From the NCBI RefSeq assembly GCF_017876295.1, contig NZ_JAGINT010000001.1, forward strand, positions 1,798,001-1,862,000: a stretch of 64,000 nucleotides of DNA, given 5' to 3'. The translations under genes were made by a program, and so were the position numbers. Positions 8,941 through 17,541 of this stretch are shown here, piece by piece. Every line of letters starts with the position of its first letter. Position 1 is the stretch's first letter. This DNA is from Kribbella aluminosa. Lineage in GTDB: Bacteria; Actinomycetota; Actinomycetes; Propionibacteriales; Kribbellaceae. Below the pieces are notes generated by a model. It was not told where the DNA came from. It did no database searches and worked only from the letters and a program-made list of their open reading frames with translations.

Positions 8941-9405
8941 ATGGCTGCCCGGGGCCGGCTGCTGACGTTCCATCCGTGGATCGTCTCCGGGATGTCCGCG
9001 GGGATGGGGCTGTGCCTGATCGCCGTGTTCGGCGTGATCTGGTTCCGGCTGTCGCCGGAGGACCGGGCGACGTTCGACTGGTTCCAGCGGATCACGTTGC
9101 TGGCGTTCTTCGGCGCGGTGCTGTGGATCCTGTACCGGATGTCCACGCTGCGGGTGACGGCGTACGCCGACCGGGTGCGGGTGCGGAACGTGTTCAGGTC
9201 GTACACGCTGAAGTGGTCCGAGGTGACCGCGCTGCGGTTCCGGCCGGGGGACGCGTGGCTGCAGCTGTTCGATGCCGACGACAACCGGATCGGGATCCTC
9301 GCCATCCAGGCCTCCGAGGGGGCGCGGGCGACCCGTGCCGCCAAGGAGCTGGCGGCGGTCGCCCGCGAACACGGCGCCGGGGCTAGACCGATACCTGAAA
9401 AGTAG
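8941..9405 (+). CDS. Small membrane protein with C-terminal PH-like domain
   Basis: The 154-residue protein has two membrane helices (residues about 13-36 and 47-66), then a soluble beta-rich domain (about 70-145; VTAYADRVRVRNVFRSYTL) of the bacterial PH6/PF10756 type found in actinobacteria. Its ATG lies one base after the hisG stop, so it is co-transcribed with hisE-hisG. That neighbourhood is conserved in actinobacteria as far as I know, but no role in histidine synthesis has been shown. The last 23 bases overlap the convergent epimerase gene. Confidence 0.85.
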   Translation: MAARGRLLTFHPWIVSGMSAGMGLCLIAVFGVIWFRLSPEDRATFDWFQRITLLAFFGAVLWILYRMSTLRVTAYADRVRVRNVFRSYTLKWSEVTALRFRPGDAWLQLFDADDNRIGILAIQASEGARATRAAKELAAVAREHGAGARPIPEK

Positions 9406-10267
9406 TCCTGTGGGATTCGCCCGGCTGCAGGACGATCAGATCCTGGCCGGTGCGGAACGCGTCCGGCGGGCAGGTCATCGGTTCGACTGCCAGGGCGGTG
9501 CGGCCTACCGGTTCGCCGGTGAACAGCTGCATCCACTTGGTGTCGCTGGTGAGGATCGAGCGGGCGCCCGTTTCCGGGTCGGTCAGGGCGACGGACCATT
9601 GGCCGCCGAGGCCGGTGAAGGCGTTGTCGATGACGGTGGCGCCGATCGGGTGCGGTTCGTGGAAGTCGTACGGCGAGCCGCCGACGGGTGTCAGGCCGAG
9701 TGGGGTCAGGCGGTCTGGGGAGACCTCCAGGCGATCGCTCGCCCGGAACTCCAGCACGCATTCGTCGACGGGGCGGCCGACGGTGAGGTACGGATGTGCT
9801 CCGTAGCCGTACGGAGCTGCTGTCCTACCGACGTTGGTAGCAGCTGCCGTCACCGTCAGGTGCGTTGTCAGGTGGTAGGTGAGGTGGAGGTCCAGCTGGT
9901 GCGGGTAGCCGGGTTCGCCGTGGAGGCGGTGGGCCAGTTCGACAGTGGAGTCGTCGGACGCGTCGTCGGTGCGGTACCAGTTGGCCCAGCGGGTGAGGCC
10001 GTGGATGGCATTCCGGCGGGCGGGTTCGCTCAGCGGGAGGTGCTGGGTGACGCCGTCGAACGTGTACTCGCCGTCCGTGATCCGGTTCGGCCACGGGAAC
10101 AGGTGCTGGCCGATCCCGGCGTGCGCCGGCTCGTCCTCGCCGTACCCGAGCAGCACCGGACGCCCCTCGTACGTGAGCCCGCGCAGCCCGCCGCCGACGC
10201 CCACCACGGTCGCCTCGTACCCGCCGCCCCGAAGACCCCACTGATCACCTGAAGGCAAGACATTCAT
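9383..10267 (-). CDS. Aldose 1-epimerase (galactose mutarotase) family protein
   Basis: The 294-residue protein belongs to the aldose 1-epimerase family, beta-sandwich enzymes interconverting sugar anomers. Expected elements are present: HLFPWPNRITDGEYTFDG, AIHGLTRWANW, the histidine in GYGAHPYL, and a late glutamate in LAVEPMTCPPDAF that fits the catalytic base. I chose the ATG at 10267 because GAGG lies eight bases upstream; another in-frame ATG at 10285 has no ribosome binding site. Sugar specificity is unknown; it is not in an operon with sugar genes. Confidence 0.9.
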   Translation of the reverse strand: MNVLPSGDQWGLRGGGYEATVVGVGGGLRGLTYEGRPVLLGYGEDEPAHAGIGQHLFPWPNRITDGEYTFDGVTQHLPLSEPARRNAIHGLTRWANWYRTDDASDDSTVELAHRLHGEPGYPHQLDLHLTYHLTTHLTVTAAATNVGRTAAPYGYGAHPYLTVGRPVDECVLEFRASDRLEVSPDRLTPLGLTPVGGSPYDFHEPHPIGATVIDNAFTGLGGQWSVALTDPETGARSILTSDTKWMQLFTGEPVGRTALAVEPMTCPPDAFRTGQDLIVLQPGESHRTTFQVSV

Positions 10268-10289
10268 GTCCCCATCCTCACCCATCTGC

Positions 10290-10389
10290 GTACCGAAGAA
10301 CGGGCAGTGGTCACCCCTCGGCGGCCCGGCCGGCGCCAGTCAGGCGTGCGGCGGACGCCGCCGGCCGACCACTGCCCGTTCTTCGGTAC
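10290..10389. repeat. Long interrupted palindrome (23-base perfect arms)
   Basis: Bases 10290-10312 and 10367-10389 are perfect reverse complements (arms beginning GTACCGAAGAACGGG). They enclose a 54-base GC-rich centre that contains a further GGCGGC/GCCGCC pairing. The element lies between two divergent genes (epimerase and DGPF protein), so it is upstream of both and cannot be a simple terminator. It has no T-tract. It could be a small non-autonomous mobile hairpin, an operator or a structured leader. Confidence 0.7.
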
Positions 10390-10393
10390 AGCA

Positions 10394-10420
10394 TGTCCAT
10401 CGGGGACGCACCCGTTCGTG
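10394..10420 (+). promoter_or_regulatory. Candidate ECF42-type promoter before the DGPF gene
   Basis: TGTCCA (10394-10399) is one base off the TGTCGA -35 element reported for ECF42 sigma factors. It is followed after 17 bases by CGTG (10417-10420), near the CG(A/T)C -10 element. It lies 34 bases before the GTG of the DGPF gene that forms a unit with the sigma factor, so autoregulation is plausible. The match is imperfect. Confidence 0.35.
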
Positions 10421-10454
10421 GTGATGATGTAGACAGCCACCCAGGAGGTACGAC

Positions 10455-10799
10455 GTGAAGTACATGCTGCTGATCAACGCCGGTGAGCTCGACCCGCAGA
10501 ACGCGCCGGTCGGGTGCGAGCCGGAGGACTGGATGCGGTTCGACAAGGAGATCCAGGACGCGGGTGTGGTGGTCGCGTCCGAGTCGCTGGCCGACCTGGT
10601 CACCGCGACCCGCATCCAGGTCGCGAACGACGGTAAGCGGACCGTGGTCGACGGGCCCTTCGCCGAGACCCGGGAGGTGCTCGGCGGGTTCTACGTGATC
10701 GACGTACCGGATCTGGACGTCGCGCTCGGCTGGGCCGCGAAGTGCCCGGGGTCGCGGGGCGGTGGCTCCGTCGTGGTGCGGCCGGTCGCGGAGTTCTGA
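10455..10799 (+). CDS. YCII-related DGPF-domain protein (ECF42 partner)
   Basis: The 114-residue protein is a YCII-like alpha-beta domain with the diagnostic motif VVDGPFAETREVLGGFY at residues about 60-77. It is homologous to DGPF proteins that are genetically linked to ECF42 sigma factors. The GTG at 10455 follows AGGAGG (10443-10448) by six bases. The sigma factor gene starts two bases after its stop, so the two are co-translated. The biochemical role of DGPF proteins is not known; they may be targets of the sigma factor. Confidence 0.92.
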   Translation: MKYMLLINAGELDPQNAPVGCEPEDWMRFDKEIQDAGVVVASESLADLVTATRIQVANDGKRTVVDGPFAETREVLGGFYVIDVPDLDVALGWAAKCPGSRGGGSVVVRPVAEF

Positions 10800-10801
10800 C
10801 G

Positions 10802-12481
10802 GTGGACCAGGTCGACGCGGTCTTCCGGGAGGAGCGCGGCCGGTTGCTGGCCGCGCTCGCCCGGCGGTTCGGCGACCTCGACCTGGCCGAGGAGGTGACG
10901 TCCGAGGCGATCGAGACGGCGCTCACCCGCTGGCCGGTGGACGGCGTACCGCCGAACCCGGGCGGCTGGCTGATGACGACCGCCCGGCGGAAGGCGGTCG
11001 ACCGGCTGCGGCGCGACCAGGTGTACGCCGCCAAACTCGCGATCCTGCAGGTGGAGGCGGACCGCCCCGCGCCGCAGGCCGGCGGTGACGAGCTGCCCGA
11101 CGAGCGGTTGCAGCTGTTCTTCACCTGCGCGCACCCGGCGCTGGCGCCCGAGGACCGCGGCGCGCTGACCCTCCGCTGTCTGGCCGGGCTGACCACGCCG
11201 GAGGTGGCGCGGGCGTTCCTCGTGCCGACCGCGACGATGGCGAAACGGATCGTCCGTGCGAAGAAGAAGATCCGGGAGGCAAGGATCCCGTTCCGCGTCC
11301 CCGGTCCGGACGAGCTGCCGGAGCGCCTGCCCGGCGTACTGCAGGTGATCTACTCGGTCTTCACCGAGGGGTACGCCGCCAGCTCCGGGCCGTACCTGCA
11401 ACGCCTGGACCTCGCCGAGGAAGCGATCCGCCTGGCCCGCATCCTGCACCGCCTGCTCCCGGACGCCCGCGAGGCGACCGGTCTGCTCGCGCTGATGCTG
11501 CTGATCCACGCCCGCCGCGACGCCCGCAGCGGACCGCACGGCGCGATCGTCCTGCTCGAGCACCAGGACCGCAGCCGCTGGGACCAGGACCTCATCGCCG
11601 AAGGCCGCGCCCTGGTCGTCACCGCGCTCACCGGCGGCCCGGCCGGACCGTACGCCGTACAGGCCGCGATCCACGCCGTCCACGACGAGTCCCCCGACTT
11701 CGCGAGCACCGACTGGCCCCAGATCGTCCAGCTGTACGACGTACTCCTGGAGCTCGACCCGTCACCGGTGGTGGCGCTCAACCGGGCCGCCGCGATCGCG
11801 TTCCGCGACGGCCCCCAGGCAGGGCTCGCGCTCCTGGACGAGCTGGGCGCCGAACCGCGGCTGCAGGACTACCACCCGTACGCCGTCGCGCGCGCCGACC
11901 TGCTGCGCCGGCTCGGCCGTTTGCCCGCGGCAATCACCGCGTACGAGGACGCCCTGGCGCTCGCGGGATCCGAACCGGAGCGCGCGCACGCCCGTGACCA
12001 GCTCGCCGAGTTGGGGCAGACTGCCGACATGGAAACCGTTTACGAGGCCGCGGGTGGGTCCGAAGGACTGGAGCGGCTGGCGGCCGCGTGGCACGAGCTG
12101 GTGATGGCCGATCCGGTCGTCAGCCACGCGTTCCACGACGGAGCGAAGCCCGATCACGTCGAACGGCTGGCGTCGTACTGGGGTGAGGCGCTGGGCGGAC
12201 CGCCGGCGTACACCACGAAGTACGAGACCGAGGCGTTCGTCCAGCGGTTGCACTCCGGGAACGGCGAGCACGACGAGATGAACCGGCTCGGCATCGACTG
12301 CTTCGACCAGGCGATGACGAACGCCGGCCTGACCGACCCGCGGGTCCGCCAGGTCCTGCACGACTACTTCGCCTGGGCCACCTTCAACACCATGTACCGG
12401 CACCGCGCGGAGGACGTCGACGACGGCCAGGCAGTCGTCCAATGGTCCTGGGACGGGCTTCAGGACGCGGCGGAGTCGTGA
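10802..12481 (+). CDS. ECF42-type sigma factor fused to a truncated-hemoglobin-like domain
   Basis: The 559-residue protein has three parts. Residues about 1-75 are sigma region 2 (DLAEEVTSEAIETALTRWP). About 95-165 are region 4 with the ECF42 hallmark DERLQLFFTCAHPAL just before it. Then comes a long TPR-like extension to about residue 408, the normal end of ECF42 proteins. From Met410 the frame continues into about 150 residues of the actinobacterial group II truncated-globin type (ASYWGEALGGPPAYT, HSGNGEHDEMNRLG, FDQAM, VLHDYFAW). GTG 10802 was chosen from position and homology. An internal ATG at 12029 might also start a free globin, but no stop separates the parts. The fusion suggests heme- or gas-linked control; that is inference. 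Confidence 0.88.
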   Translation: MDQVDAVFREERGRLLAALARRFGDLDLAEEVTSEAIETALTRWPVDGVPPNPGGWLMTTARRKAVDRLRRDQVYAAKLAILQVEADRPAPQAGGDELPDERLQLFFTCAHPALAPEDRGALTLRCLAGLTTPEVARAFLVPTATMAKRIVRAKKKIREARIPFRVPGPDELPERLPGVLQVIYSVFTEGYAASSGPYLQRLDLAEEAIRLARILHRLLPDAREATGLLALMLLIHARRDARSGPHGAIVLLEHQDRSRWDQDLIAEGRALVVTALTGGPAGPYAVQAAIHAVHDESPDFASTDWPQIVQLYDVLLELDPSPVVALNRAAAIAFRDGPQAGLALLDELGAEPRLQDYHPYAVARADLLRRLGRLPAAITAYEDALALAGSEPERAHARDQLAELGQTADMETVYEAAGGSEGLERLAAAWHELVMADPVVSHAFHDGAKPDHVERLASYWGEALGGPPAYTTKYETEAFVQRLHSGNGEHDEMNRLGIDCFDQAMTNAGLTDPRVRQVLHDYFAWATFNTMYRHRAEDVDDGQAVVQWSWDGLQDAAES

Positions 12482-13134
12482 AGGGGTAGCGCCACCGACG
12501 TCGTGGCCAGCTCCAGGGCCGGGTCGAACGGTGTCGACGGGTTACCGTCGACGATCACGTGCGCACGGGACCGGGTCGCCTGCTCGGCGAAGTGGTCGCG
12601 CTCCCAGCGCATCCACTCCAGCCAGTGGTCGCGGAGCGCCTCGCCGTCGCGTTCGATCCCGCGGTCCAGGCGGACCTGGTTGGACGTCTCGACCCAGAGC
12701 CGCAGCGACTGCCAGTGCCCGGCGTCCCGGTCGCAGGCCGTGACCCCTTCGACGATCAGCAGGTCCACGGTGCTCGGTACGACGTGCAGCTCGTCGTACG
12801 CGCCCTTGTACCAGTCGTACCGGCGGTAGCGTCCCTCGCGGCCGTCGGCCAGCCGTTGCAGGACGTGGTCGCGGAGCAGCGCGAATCCACGCTCGGCCCC
12901 GGTCCAGCCGTCGTACAGGTCGTCCATGTGGATCACGTACGTGTTCAGGTCGCGCAGCTTCGCGCGGGCCTCGAGGCGGGCGGCGACGGTGGTCTTGCCG
13001 GAGCCGGCCGGTCCGTCGATGCCGATCAGCCGGGTCCGGCCCAGGTGCGGGGAGCCGGCCTGGACGTTGTCCAGCAGCGAGTCGATGGTCAGGGGCTTCG
13101 GGCCGTGGTCAAAGGCCTTGTCAGTTGATTCCAT
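12460..13134 (-). CDS. Uridine kinase-like P-loop ATPase
   Basis: The 224-residue protein has a Walker A loop GIDGPAGSGKTT at residues about 38-49, an acidic HMDDLYDGW element like the uridine kinase/phosphoribulokinase family, YDWYKG, and a Walker B-like LLIVEGVTA. This suggests phosphorylation of a nucleoside or other small molecule. Specific substrate residues cannot be assigned, and many actinobacterial members are only annotated as AAA or kinase-like. Its start overlaps the end of the membrane-protein gene by 14 bases, and its end overlaps the convergent sigma-globin gene by 22 bases. Confidence 0.85.
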   Translation of the reverse strand: MESTDKAFDHGPKPLTIDSLLDNVQAGSPHLGRTRLIGIDGPAGSGKTTVAARLEARAKLRDLNTYVIHMDDLYDGWTGAERGFALLRDHVLQRLADGREGRYRRYDWYKGAYDELHVVPSTVDLLIVEGVTACDRDAGHWQSLRLWVETSNQVRLDRGIERDGEALRDHWLEWMRWERDHFAEQATRSRAHVIVDGNPSTPFDPALELATTSVALPLHDSAAS

Positions 13135-13621
13135 GGCGCTTCAGGATGTCCTCGATCTCGTCGAACTCCGACGATTCCTGCTGCTTCGCCTTCCCCTTTG
13201 ACGGCCCCTTTGAGCGCGCAGCAGCTTGTGTGGTAGTGGCTGAAGCGGGCGCGGGTCCCGTCGGTGTCAGCTCTCCCGCGGGCGAGGCGGGTTTCTTGGG
13301 TGCCTTCTCCTTCGGGGTCCGGCCGCGGGCGACGCCGGACACGACGTACAGCACGACCGAGACGCCGAACAGCGCGACCCCGGCCCAGACGGTCGGTGAG
13401 AAGATCAGGTGGGCGGCCCAGCTCACGACCGAACGCACTACTTCCCAGAGCACCTTGAGCAGACCGGTCATGTACAGGGACACCGGTAGCAGCGACCAGG
13501 CCACCCCGCGCGTCCCTGCCGCGACCCCGCGGCGCCGCCAGGCGAACCACGAACCGATCAGTCCGAGCAGCGTCAAGCCTGCGCAGAGCGGCAGTAGCGT
13601 CGAAGCGTCGTAAGTAGGCAC
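13121..13621 (-). CDS. Conserved actinobacterial membrane protein, C-terminal EIEDILKRHGI motif
   Basis: The 166-residue protein has about four hydrophobic segments in residues 8-115. A charged, Ala/Pro-rich tail follows, ending FDEIEDILKRHGIN, an ending I recognise from small actinobacterial membrane proteins often mislabelled cellulose synthase. No catalytic motif is visible. I use the GTG at 13621 because the preceding 35 codons read into the divergent promoter region and lack membrane or domain character; an ATG at 13726 is the alternative. It overlaps and is probably co-transcribed with the P-loop kinase downstream. Confidence 0.75.
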   Translation of the reverse strand: MPTYDASTLLPLCAGLTLLGLIGSWFAWRRRGVAAGTRGVAWSLLPVSLYMTGLLKVLWEVVRSVVSWAAHLIFSPTVWAGVALFGVSVVLYVVSGVARGRTPKEKAPKKPASPAGELTPTGPAPASATTTQAAARSKGPSKGKAKQQESSEFDEIEDILKRHGIN

Positions 13622-13720
13622 ATGTCCAGGCTCGCACAGTTGGCCCGCGAACCAAGAGGGGAAAGGCCCTGACCTACCCCTGAAACAGTTCTCCGGAGAT
13701 CCGGGTTGGAGAATGCAGGT

Positions 13721-14230
13721 ATGCAACCAGAGCGGCGGCTGGCCTTCACGGGGTTCGACAACGACGACGGGTCAGCGGATCCGGCGTTGGCGACGGCGCT
13801 GGCCGCGGGGGACGACGGCGCGGTGCTCGCGGCGCTCACCCAGGCCCGGCTGCTGGTGCCGGTCGTGGCGATGCTCGGCGAGCTCGAGTACGACGAGAAC
13901 GGGCTCGCGCACGACAAGACGTCCGACATGGCGGTCGCGCTGCTGCAGGGGCAGGACGGGCGGAACGCGTTGCTCGCGTTCAGCGGTTCCGAGAGCCTGG
14001 CTCGCTGGAGCCCGGACGCGCGCCCGATGCCGGCCCAGACCAAGCTGGTGGCTACCGCCGCGATCCAGGAGGGCGCGGCCGCGATCGTCCTGGACATCGC
14101 CGGCCCGGCGGCGGGCGTGATCGAGACCGACGACGTACGGCGCCTGGCCGCCGGCCTCCAGGTGGTTCGCCTGGAAGACGGCGGCTACGCGTGGGTCGAA
14201 CCGGCCGGCTCAGACCCCTCCGGCAGCTGA
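13721..14230 (+). CDS. SseB N-terminal-domain protein
   Basis: The 169-residue protein matches the SseB-like domain (PF07179) common in actinobacteria: an N-terminal region LAAGDDGAVLAALTQARLLVPVVA, then KTSDMAVALLQGQDGRNALLAFSGSE in two pieces, and WSPDARPMPAQ. No enzymatic residues are known for this family; some act in sporulation or secretion contexts. The ATG at 13721 has GGAG about nine bases upstream; an in-frame TTG at 13706 is less likely. It is divergent from the membrane-protein gene at 13621. Confidence 0.85.
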   Translation: MQPERRLAFTGFDNDDGSADPALATALAAGDDGAVLAALTQARLLVPVVAMLGELEYDENGLAHDKTSDMAVALLQGQDGRNALLAFSGSESLARWSPDARPMPAQTKLVATAAIQEGAAAIVLDIAGPAAGVIETDDVRRLAAGLQVVRLEDGGYAWVEPAGSDPSGS

Positions 14231-14246
14231 GCCGGCCGGAAGAGGG

Positions 14247-16742
14247 TCAGCCGACGGCGGAGGAGAGCGCGTCCATCGGCTTGGCGCGCATCGCGATCCG
14301 GCCGGTGATCGCGGTCGTCGGCAGCACCAGCAGCAGTACGACGGCGACCCACGCGAGCAGGATCCACACCGGACCGGACGGGATCGGCCAGCCGCGCGTC
14401 GCGATCGCGATCGGGAACACCGTGAACGCCGCCGTGACCAGTCCCGCGACCAGCCCGAGCGCCGCGATCAGCAGCCCCTCCAGGACGAGCATCCGGGAGA
14501 CCTCGCGCCGCGTCGACCCGGTCAGCCGCTGCAGCCCGAACTCCCGCCGCCGGTCGAGTACCGCGACAGCGATCGTGTTGATCGAGGCGATCGCTGTGTA
14601 CGCGACCGCGATCGCGGCGAGCAGGTAGCCGATCCAGGCGTCCACGCCGAGCCCGGTGTCCAGTCCGTCGGCGAGCACGCTCCGTTCGCCGATCGACGTA
14701 CCGGGCCATTTGGACAGGTCGGTCTTGAGCACGGCCTTCTTGTTGTCCGTCTTCAGCACCAGCTGGCTGGGGAGGCCGGTCGTCGTGTGGGCGGCGAGGA
14801 GCTGGGCGGGCAGTAGCAGGGACTCGTACCCGGACGGTCCTTCGGCCAGCGCGACCACCTTGAGCTTGACCAGCGCGTCGTCACCCAGCCGTACGCCGAG
14901 CTCCGAGCCGACGTCGACCTTCAGCTTCTTCGCCGTACCGGGCGGGATCGCGACCGTGTCGCCGGTCAGGTCGTCGAGCGAACCCTTCGTCACCTTGCCC
15001 TTGTAGACCGGGCCGCTCAGGCCGAGCAGGGGCCAGGCGTCGCTGGTGTGCGACTTGTCGTACGGCTCCTCGATCCAGCCCTTGCTGCGGACCAGTTCCG
15101 AGACCGTGGTGACGCCCGGCATCGTCCGGGCGGCGTCGGTCAAGGATGCGGGGATGCCGCCCGCGGTGGAGCTGATCACGATGTCGCCGGCCAGGTTCTT
15201 GGTGAACGCGTCGACGGCCGCCTGCTGCTGCGTGGTCTGCGAGTAGATGTTGCCGACGGCAATCGCCGTGGCGATCGTGATCGGTACCAGGATCGCGCCG
15301 AACTGCACCGCGCGGACCCGGAGGTTGATCACCGCGAGGATGCCGCTGGTACCGCGCTTCTCGACCAGGCGGGTGATCCGGGGGATCAGGGCCCGCCGGA
15401 TCACGAGCGGGGCGAGTACGGCGACCGCGATCGAACCGGTCAGCCCGGCCGGGCCGCCGATCGCCGCAGCGTTGGCGGGACCCATGAACGGGGTGGAGAG
15501 CGCGATCGCCACCGTCGCACCGGCGAAGACCAGGCCGATGATCATCCGGACCCGGCCGAGGGCGACGTTCGGTACGGCGGCCTCGGCGAGCGCCTGGATC
15601 GGGCGGATCCGGGCGGCCCGGGCGGCGGCGATTCCGATGGTGACGCGGAGTACGGCGAACGTCAGTACGGCGGCGCCGGCGAACGGGAGCGGGCCCTGGT
15701 CGAAGCGGAGTTGCGGCGGGACGACGCCGCCGTCGGCCAGCATGCCGAAGATCCAGGTGCCGGCGATCCGGCCGCAGAGCAGGCCGAGGACGAGGCCGAG
15801 GACGCCGACCACCATGGTCTCGGCGATCACCATCTTGGCGACCTGGCGCGGGGTGGCGCCGCTGGCGCGGAGGAGGGCGAGTTCGCGGCGGCGCTGACGG
15901 ACCGACAGGCCGATCGTGGCGGAGACGACGAGCGCCATCACCACGGCCACCATGCCGCCGAACACGCCGGACATGATGATCAGCGGGAGACTGGTCGCGA
16001 TCCCGGAGAACTCCGCGACGCCACGCTCGTCGCCGGTGTACGCCTTCACACCGGCCGGCAGGTCGAGCCGCTTGGCGAGGTCGCGCACCGACGTACCGCC
16101 CGCCGGGAACACGCCGATCGCGTCCACTCCCGCCGGCACGTCGGCGTCGGCGAAGAACACCGCCGGCACGTCAACCTGATGCTGGGCAACCGCAACCCCC
16201 GCAAGCACGTACGTCCGCGGCTCGCCCCCGACGGTGATCGTCACACGCTCACCCGGCCGGACCCCGCCCGCCAACCGCTGATCAAGCACAACCTGCCCAC
16301 TACGGGGGGCACGCCCGGCGATCAACCCGTACGGCGTCAAGCCCGCAGACCCCCAGCCATGCCCAGCAAGCACACCCGCGTCAGGCGCGCTGCCAGCGCC
16401 GACGGAACCCGCGCCGGGCGTGAGGACTGCTGGGAAGGATCGGTCGGGGACTGCCTTTTCCACACCCGGGGTGTTCAGGAGTTTGGTGATGAGGGCGAGG
16501 TCCAGGCGGTGGCGTTCCGGGAGGGCGGCTGAGCCGCTGCCGTCCGGTGGGTGGTAGGCCGGGTCGCCGGTGACGACGATCGGGGCCGCGGCGAGGCGTT
16601 GGGGTGGGGCGTTCAGGCGGAGGCCGGTTTCGAGCAGGCCGCCGGCGGCGCTGAGCAGCGCCCCGCCGAGCAGGACCGCGACGAAGATCGCGAGGAACGC
16701 GGCGGTCCGGTACCGCAGGGTGGTGACGGCGAGGCGGAACAT
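14247..16742 (-). CDS. ABC transporter permease, FtsX/MacB-type, two FtsX units
   Basis: The 831-residue permease has an N-terminal membrane helix, an extracytoplasmic domain, and a first FtsX block around residues 255-390 (VRQRRRELALLRASGATPRQVAK). A second extracytoplasmic domain follows, and a last FtsX block around 700-820 (RRREFGLQRLTGSTRREVSRM). This is the layout of actinobacterial export-type ABC permeases involved in antimicrobial peptide or lipid export. The ATPase partner lies 61 bases upstream in the same orientation. Substrate cannot be read from sequence. Confidence 0.92.
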   Translation of the reverse strand: MFRLAVTTLRYRTAAFLAIFVAVLLGGALLSAAGGLLETGLRLNAPPQRLAAAPIVVTGDPAYHPPDGSGSAALPERHRLDLALITKLLNTPGVEKAVPDRSFPAVLTPGAGSVGAGSAPDAGVLAGHGWGSAGLTPYGLIAGRAPRSGQVVLDQRLAGGVRPGERVTITVGGEPRTYVLAGVAVAQHQVDVPAVFFADADVPAGVDAIGVFPAGGTSVRDLAKRLDLPAGVKAYTGDERGVAEFSGIATSLPLIIMSGVFGGMVAVVMALVVSATIGLSVRQRRRELALLRASGATPRQVAKMVIAETMVVGVLGLVLGLLCGRIAGTWIFGMLADGGVVPPQLRFDQGPLPFAGAAVLTFAVLRVTIGIAAARAARIRPIQALAEAAVPNVALGRVRMIIGLVFAGATVAIALSTPFMGPANAAAIGGPAGLTGSIAVAVLAPLVIRRALIPRITRLVEKRGTSGILAVINLRVRAVQFGAILVPITIATAIAVGNIYSQTTQQQAAVDAFTKNLAGDIVISSTAGGIPASLTDAARTMPGVTTVSELVRSKGWIEEPYDKSHTSDAWPLLGLSGPVYKGKVTKGSLDDLTGDTVAIPPGTAKKLKVDVGSELGVRLGDDALVKLKVVALAEGPSGYESLLLPAQLLAAHTTTGLPSQLVLKTDNKKAVLKTDLSKWPGTSIGERSVLADGLDTGLGVDAWIGYLLAAIAVAYTAIASINTIAVAVLDRRREFGLQRLTGSTRREVSRMLVLEGLLIAALGLVAGLVTAAFTVFPIAIATRGWPIPSGPVWILLAWVAVVLLLVLPTTAITGRIAMRAKPMDALSSAVG

Positions 16743-16803
16743 GAGTCAGATCTCCCTCAGGAAGTAGGACATGGCCCGGAGGCGGAAGTACCGGGTGAGG
16801 CGG

Positions 16804-17541
16804 TCAGTGGCTGCGGGTGGAGCTGAGGTGGGCCAGTTCGGTGGCGACGGTTTCCGGCGTGGGAGCGGTGGACTCGGAGGCGATCCGCCCGTCGACGAGG
16901 AACACGACGCGATCGGCGTACGACGCGGCGACCGGGTCGTGGGTGACCATCACGATCGTCTGACCGAGCTGGCGGGACTGGTCACGCAGCAGCGTCAGGA
17001 CCTCGAGCGCAGTACTCGTGTCCAGGGCACCGGTCGGCTCGTCGGCGAACGTGATCGCGGTGTGCCCGGCCAGCGCCCGGGCGATCGCGACGCGTTGCTG
17101 CTGCCCGCCGGACAGTTCGCTCGGGCGGTGCCGGACGCGTTCGCCGAGGCCGACGCGCCGGATCACCTCGGTCACCCACGCGTCGTCCGGCTGCTTCCCG
17201 GCCAGCGTCATCGGAAGTACGACGTTCTGACGCACGGTCAACGCCGGCATCAGGTTGAACGACTGGAAGACGAACGCGACCTGCTCCCGCCGCAACTCCG
17301 TCAACGCGGTCTCGTCGAGCCCCTGCAACGACTGACCTGCCAACTGCACCTCGCCCGCCGTCGGCGTGTCGAGCCCGGCCGCGCAGTGCAGCAACGTGCT
17401 CTTGCCGGACCCCGACGGGCCCATCACCGCGGTGAACGTTCCGGCAGCGAACCCGCACGTCACACCGGCCAGCGCGTCGACCGCGCCAAGCCCGGTGCCG
17501 TACACCTTACGAACGTCGGTGAGCTGGACAGGCGTACTCAC
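16804..17541 (-). CDS. ABC transporter ATP-binding protein (MacB/LolD type)
   Basis: The 245-residue ATPase has Walker A GPSGSGKST at residues 41-49, Q-loop VFQSFNLMPAL, signature LSGGQQQR, Walker B ITFADEPTGALD and the switch histidine in MVTHDP. It would energise the FtsX-type permease encoded next. The GTG at 17541 gives the family N-terminus and overlaps the stop of the upstream DUF1707-type gene by 4 bases (GTGA). Order is small membrane protein, ATPase, permease, one operon read leftwards. Confidence 0.95.
   Translation of the reverse strand: MSTPVQLTDVRKVYGTGLGAVDALAGVTCGFAAGTFTAVMGPSGSGKSTLLHCAAGLDTPTAGEVQLAGQSLQGLDETALTELRREQVAFVFQSFNLMPALTVRQNVVLPMTLAGKQPDDAWVTEVIRRVGLGERVRHRPSELSGGQQQRVAIARALAGHTAITFADEPTGALDTSTALEVLTLLRDQSRQLGQTIVMVTHDPVAASYADRVVFLVDGRIASESTAPTPETVATELAHLSSTRSH

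Noticed and set aside
12029..12481. Globin as a fully separate gene
   Set aside because: No stop codon separates it from the sigma factor and no well-spaced ribosome binding site precedes ATG 12029; kept as part of the fusion, with internal initiation noted.
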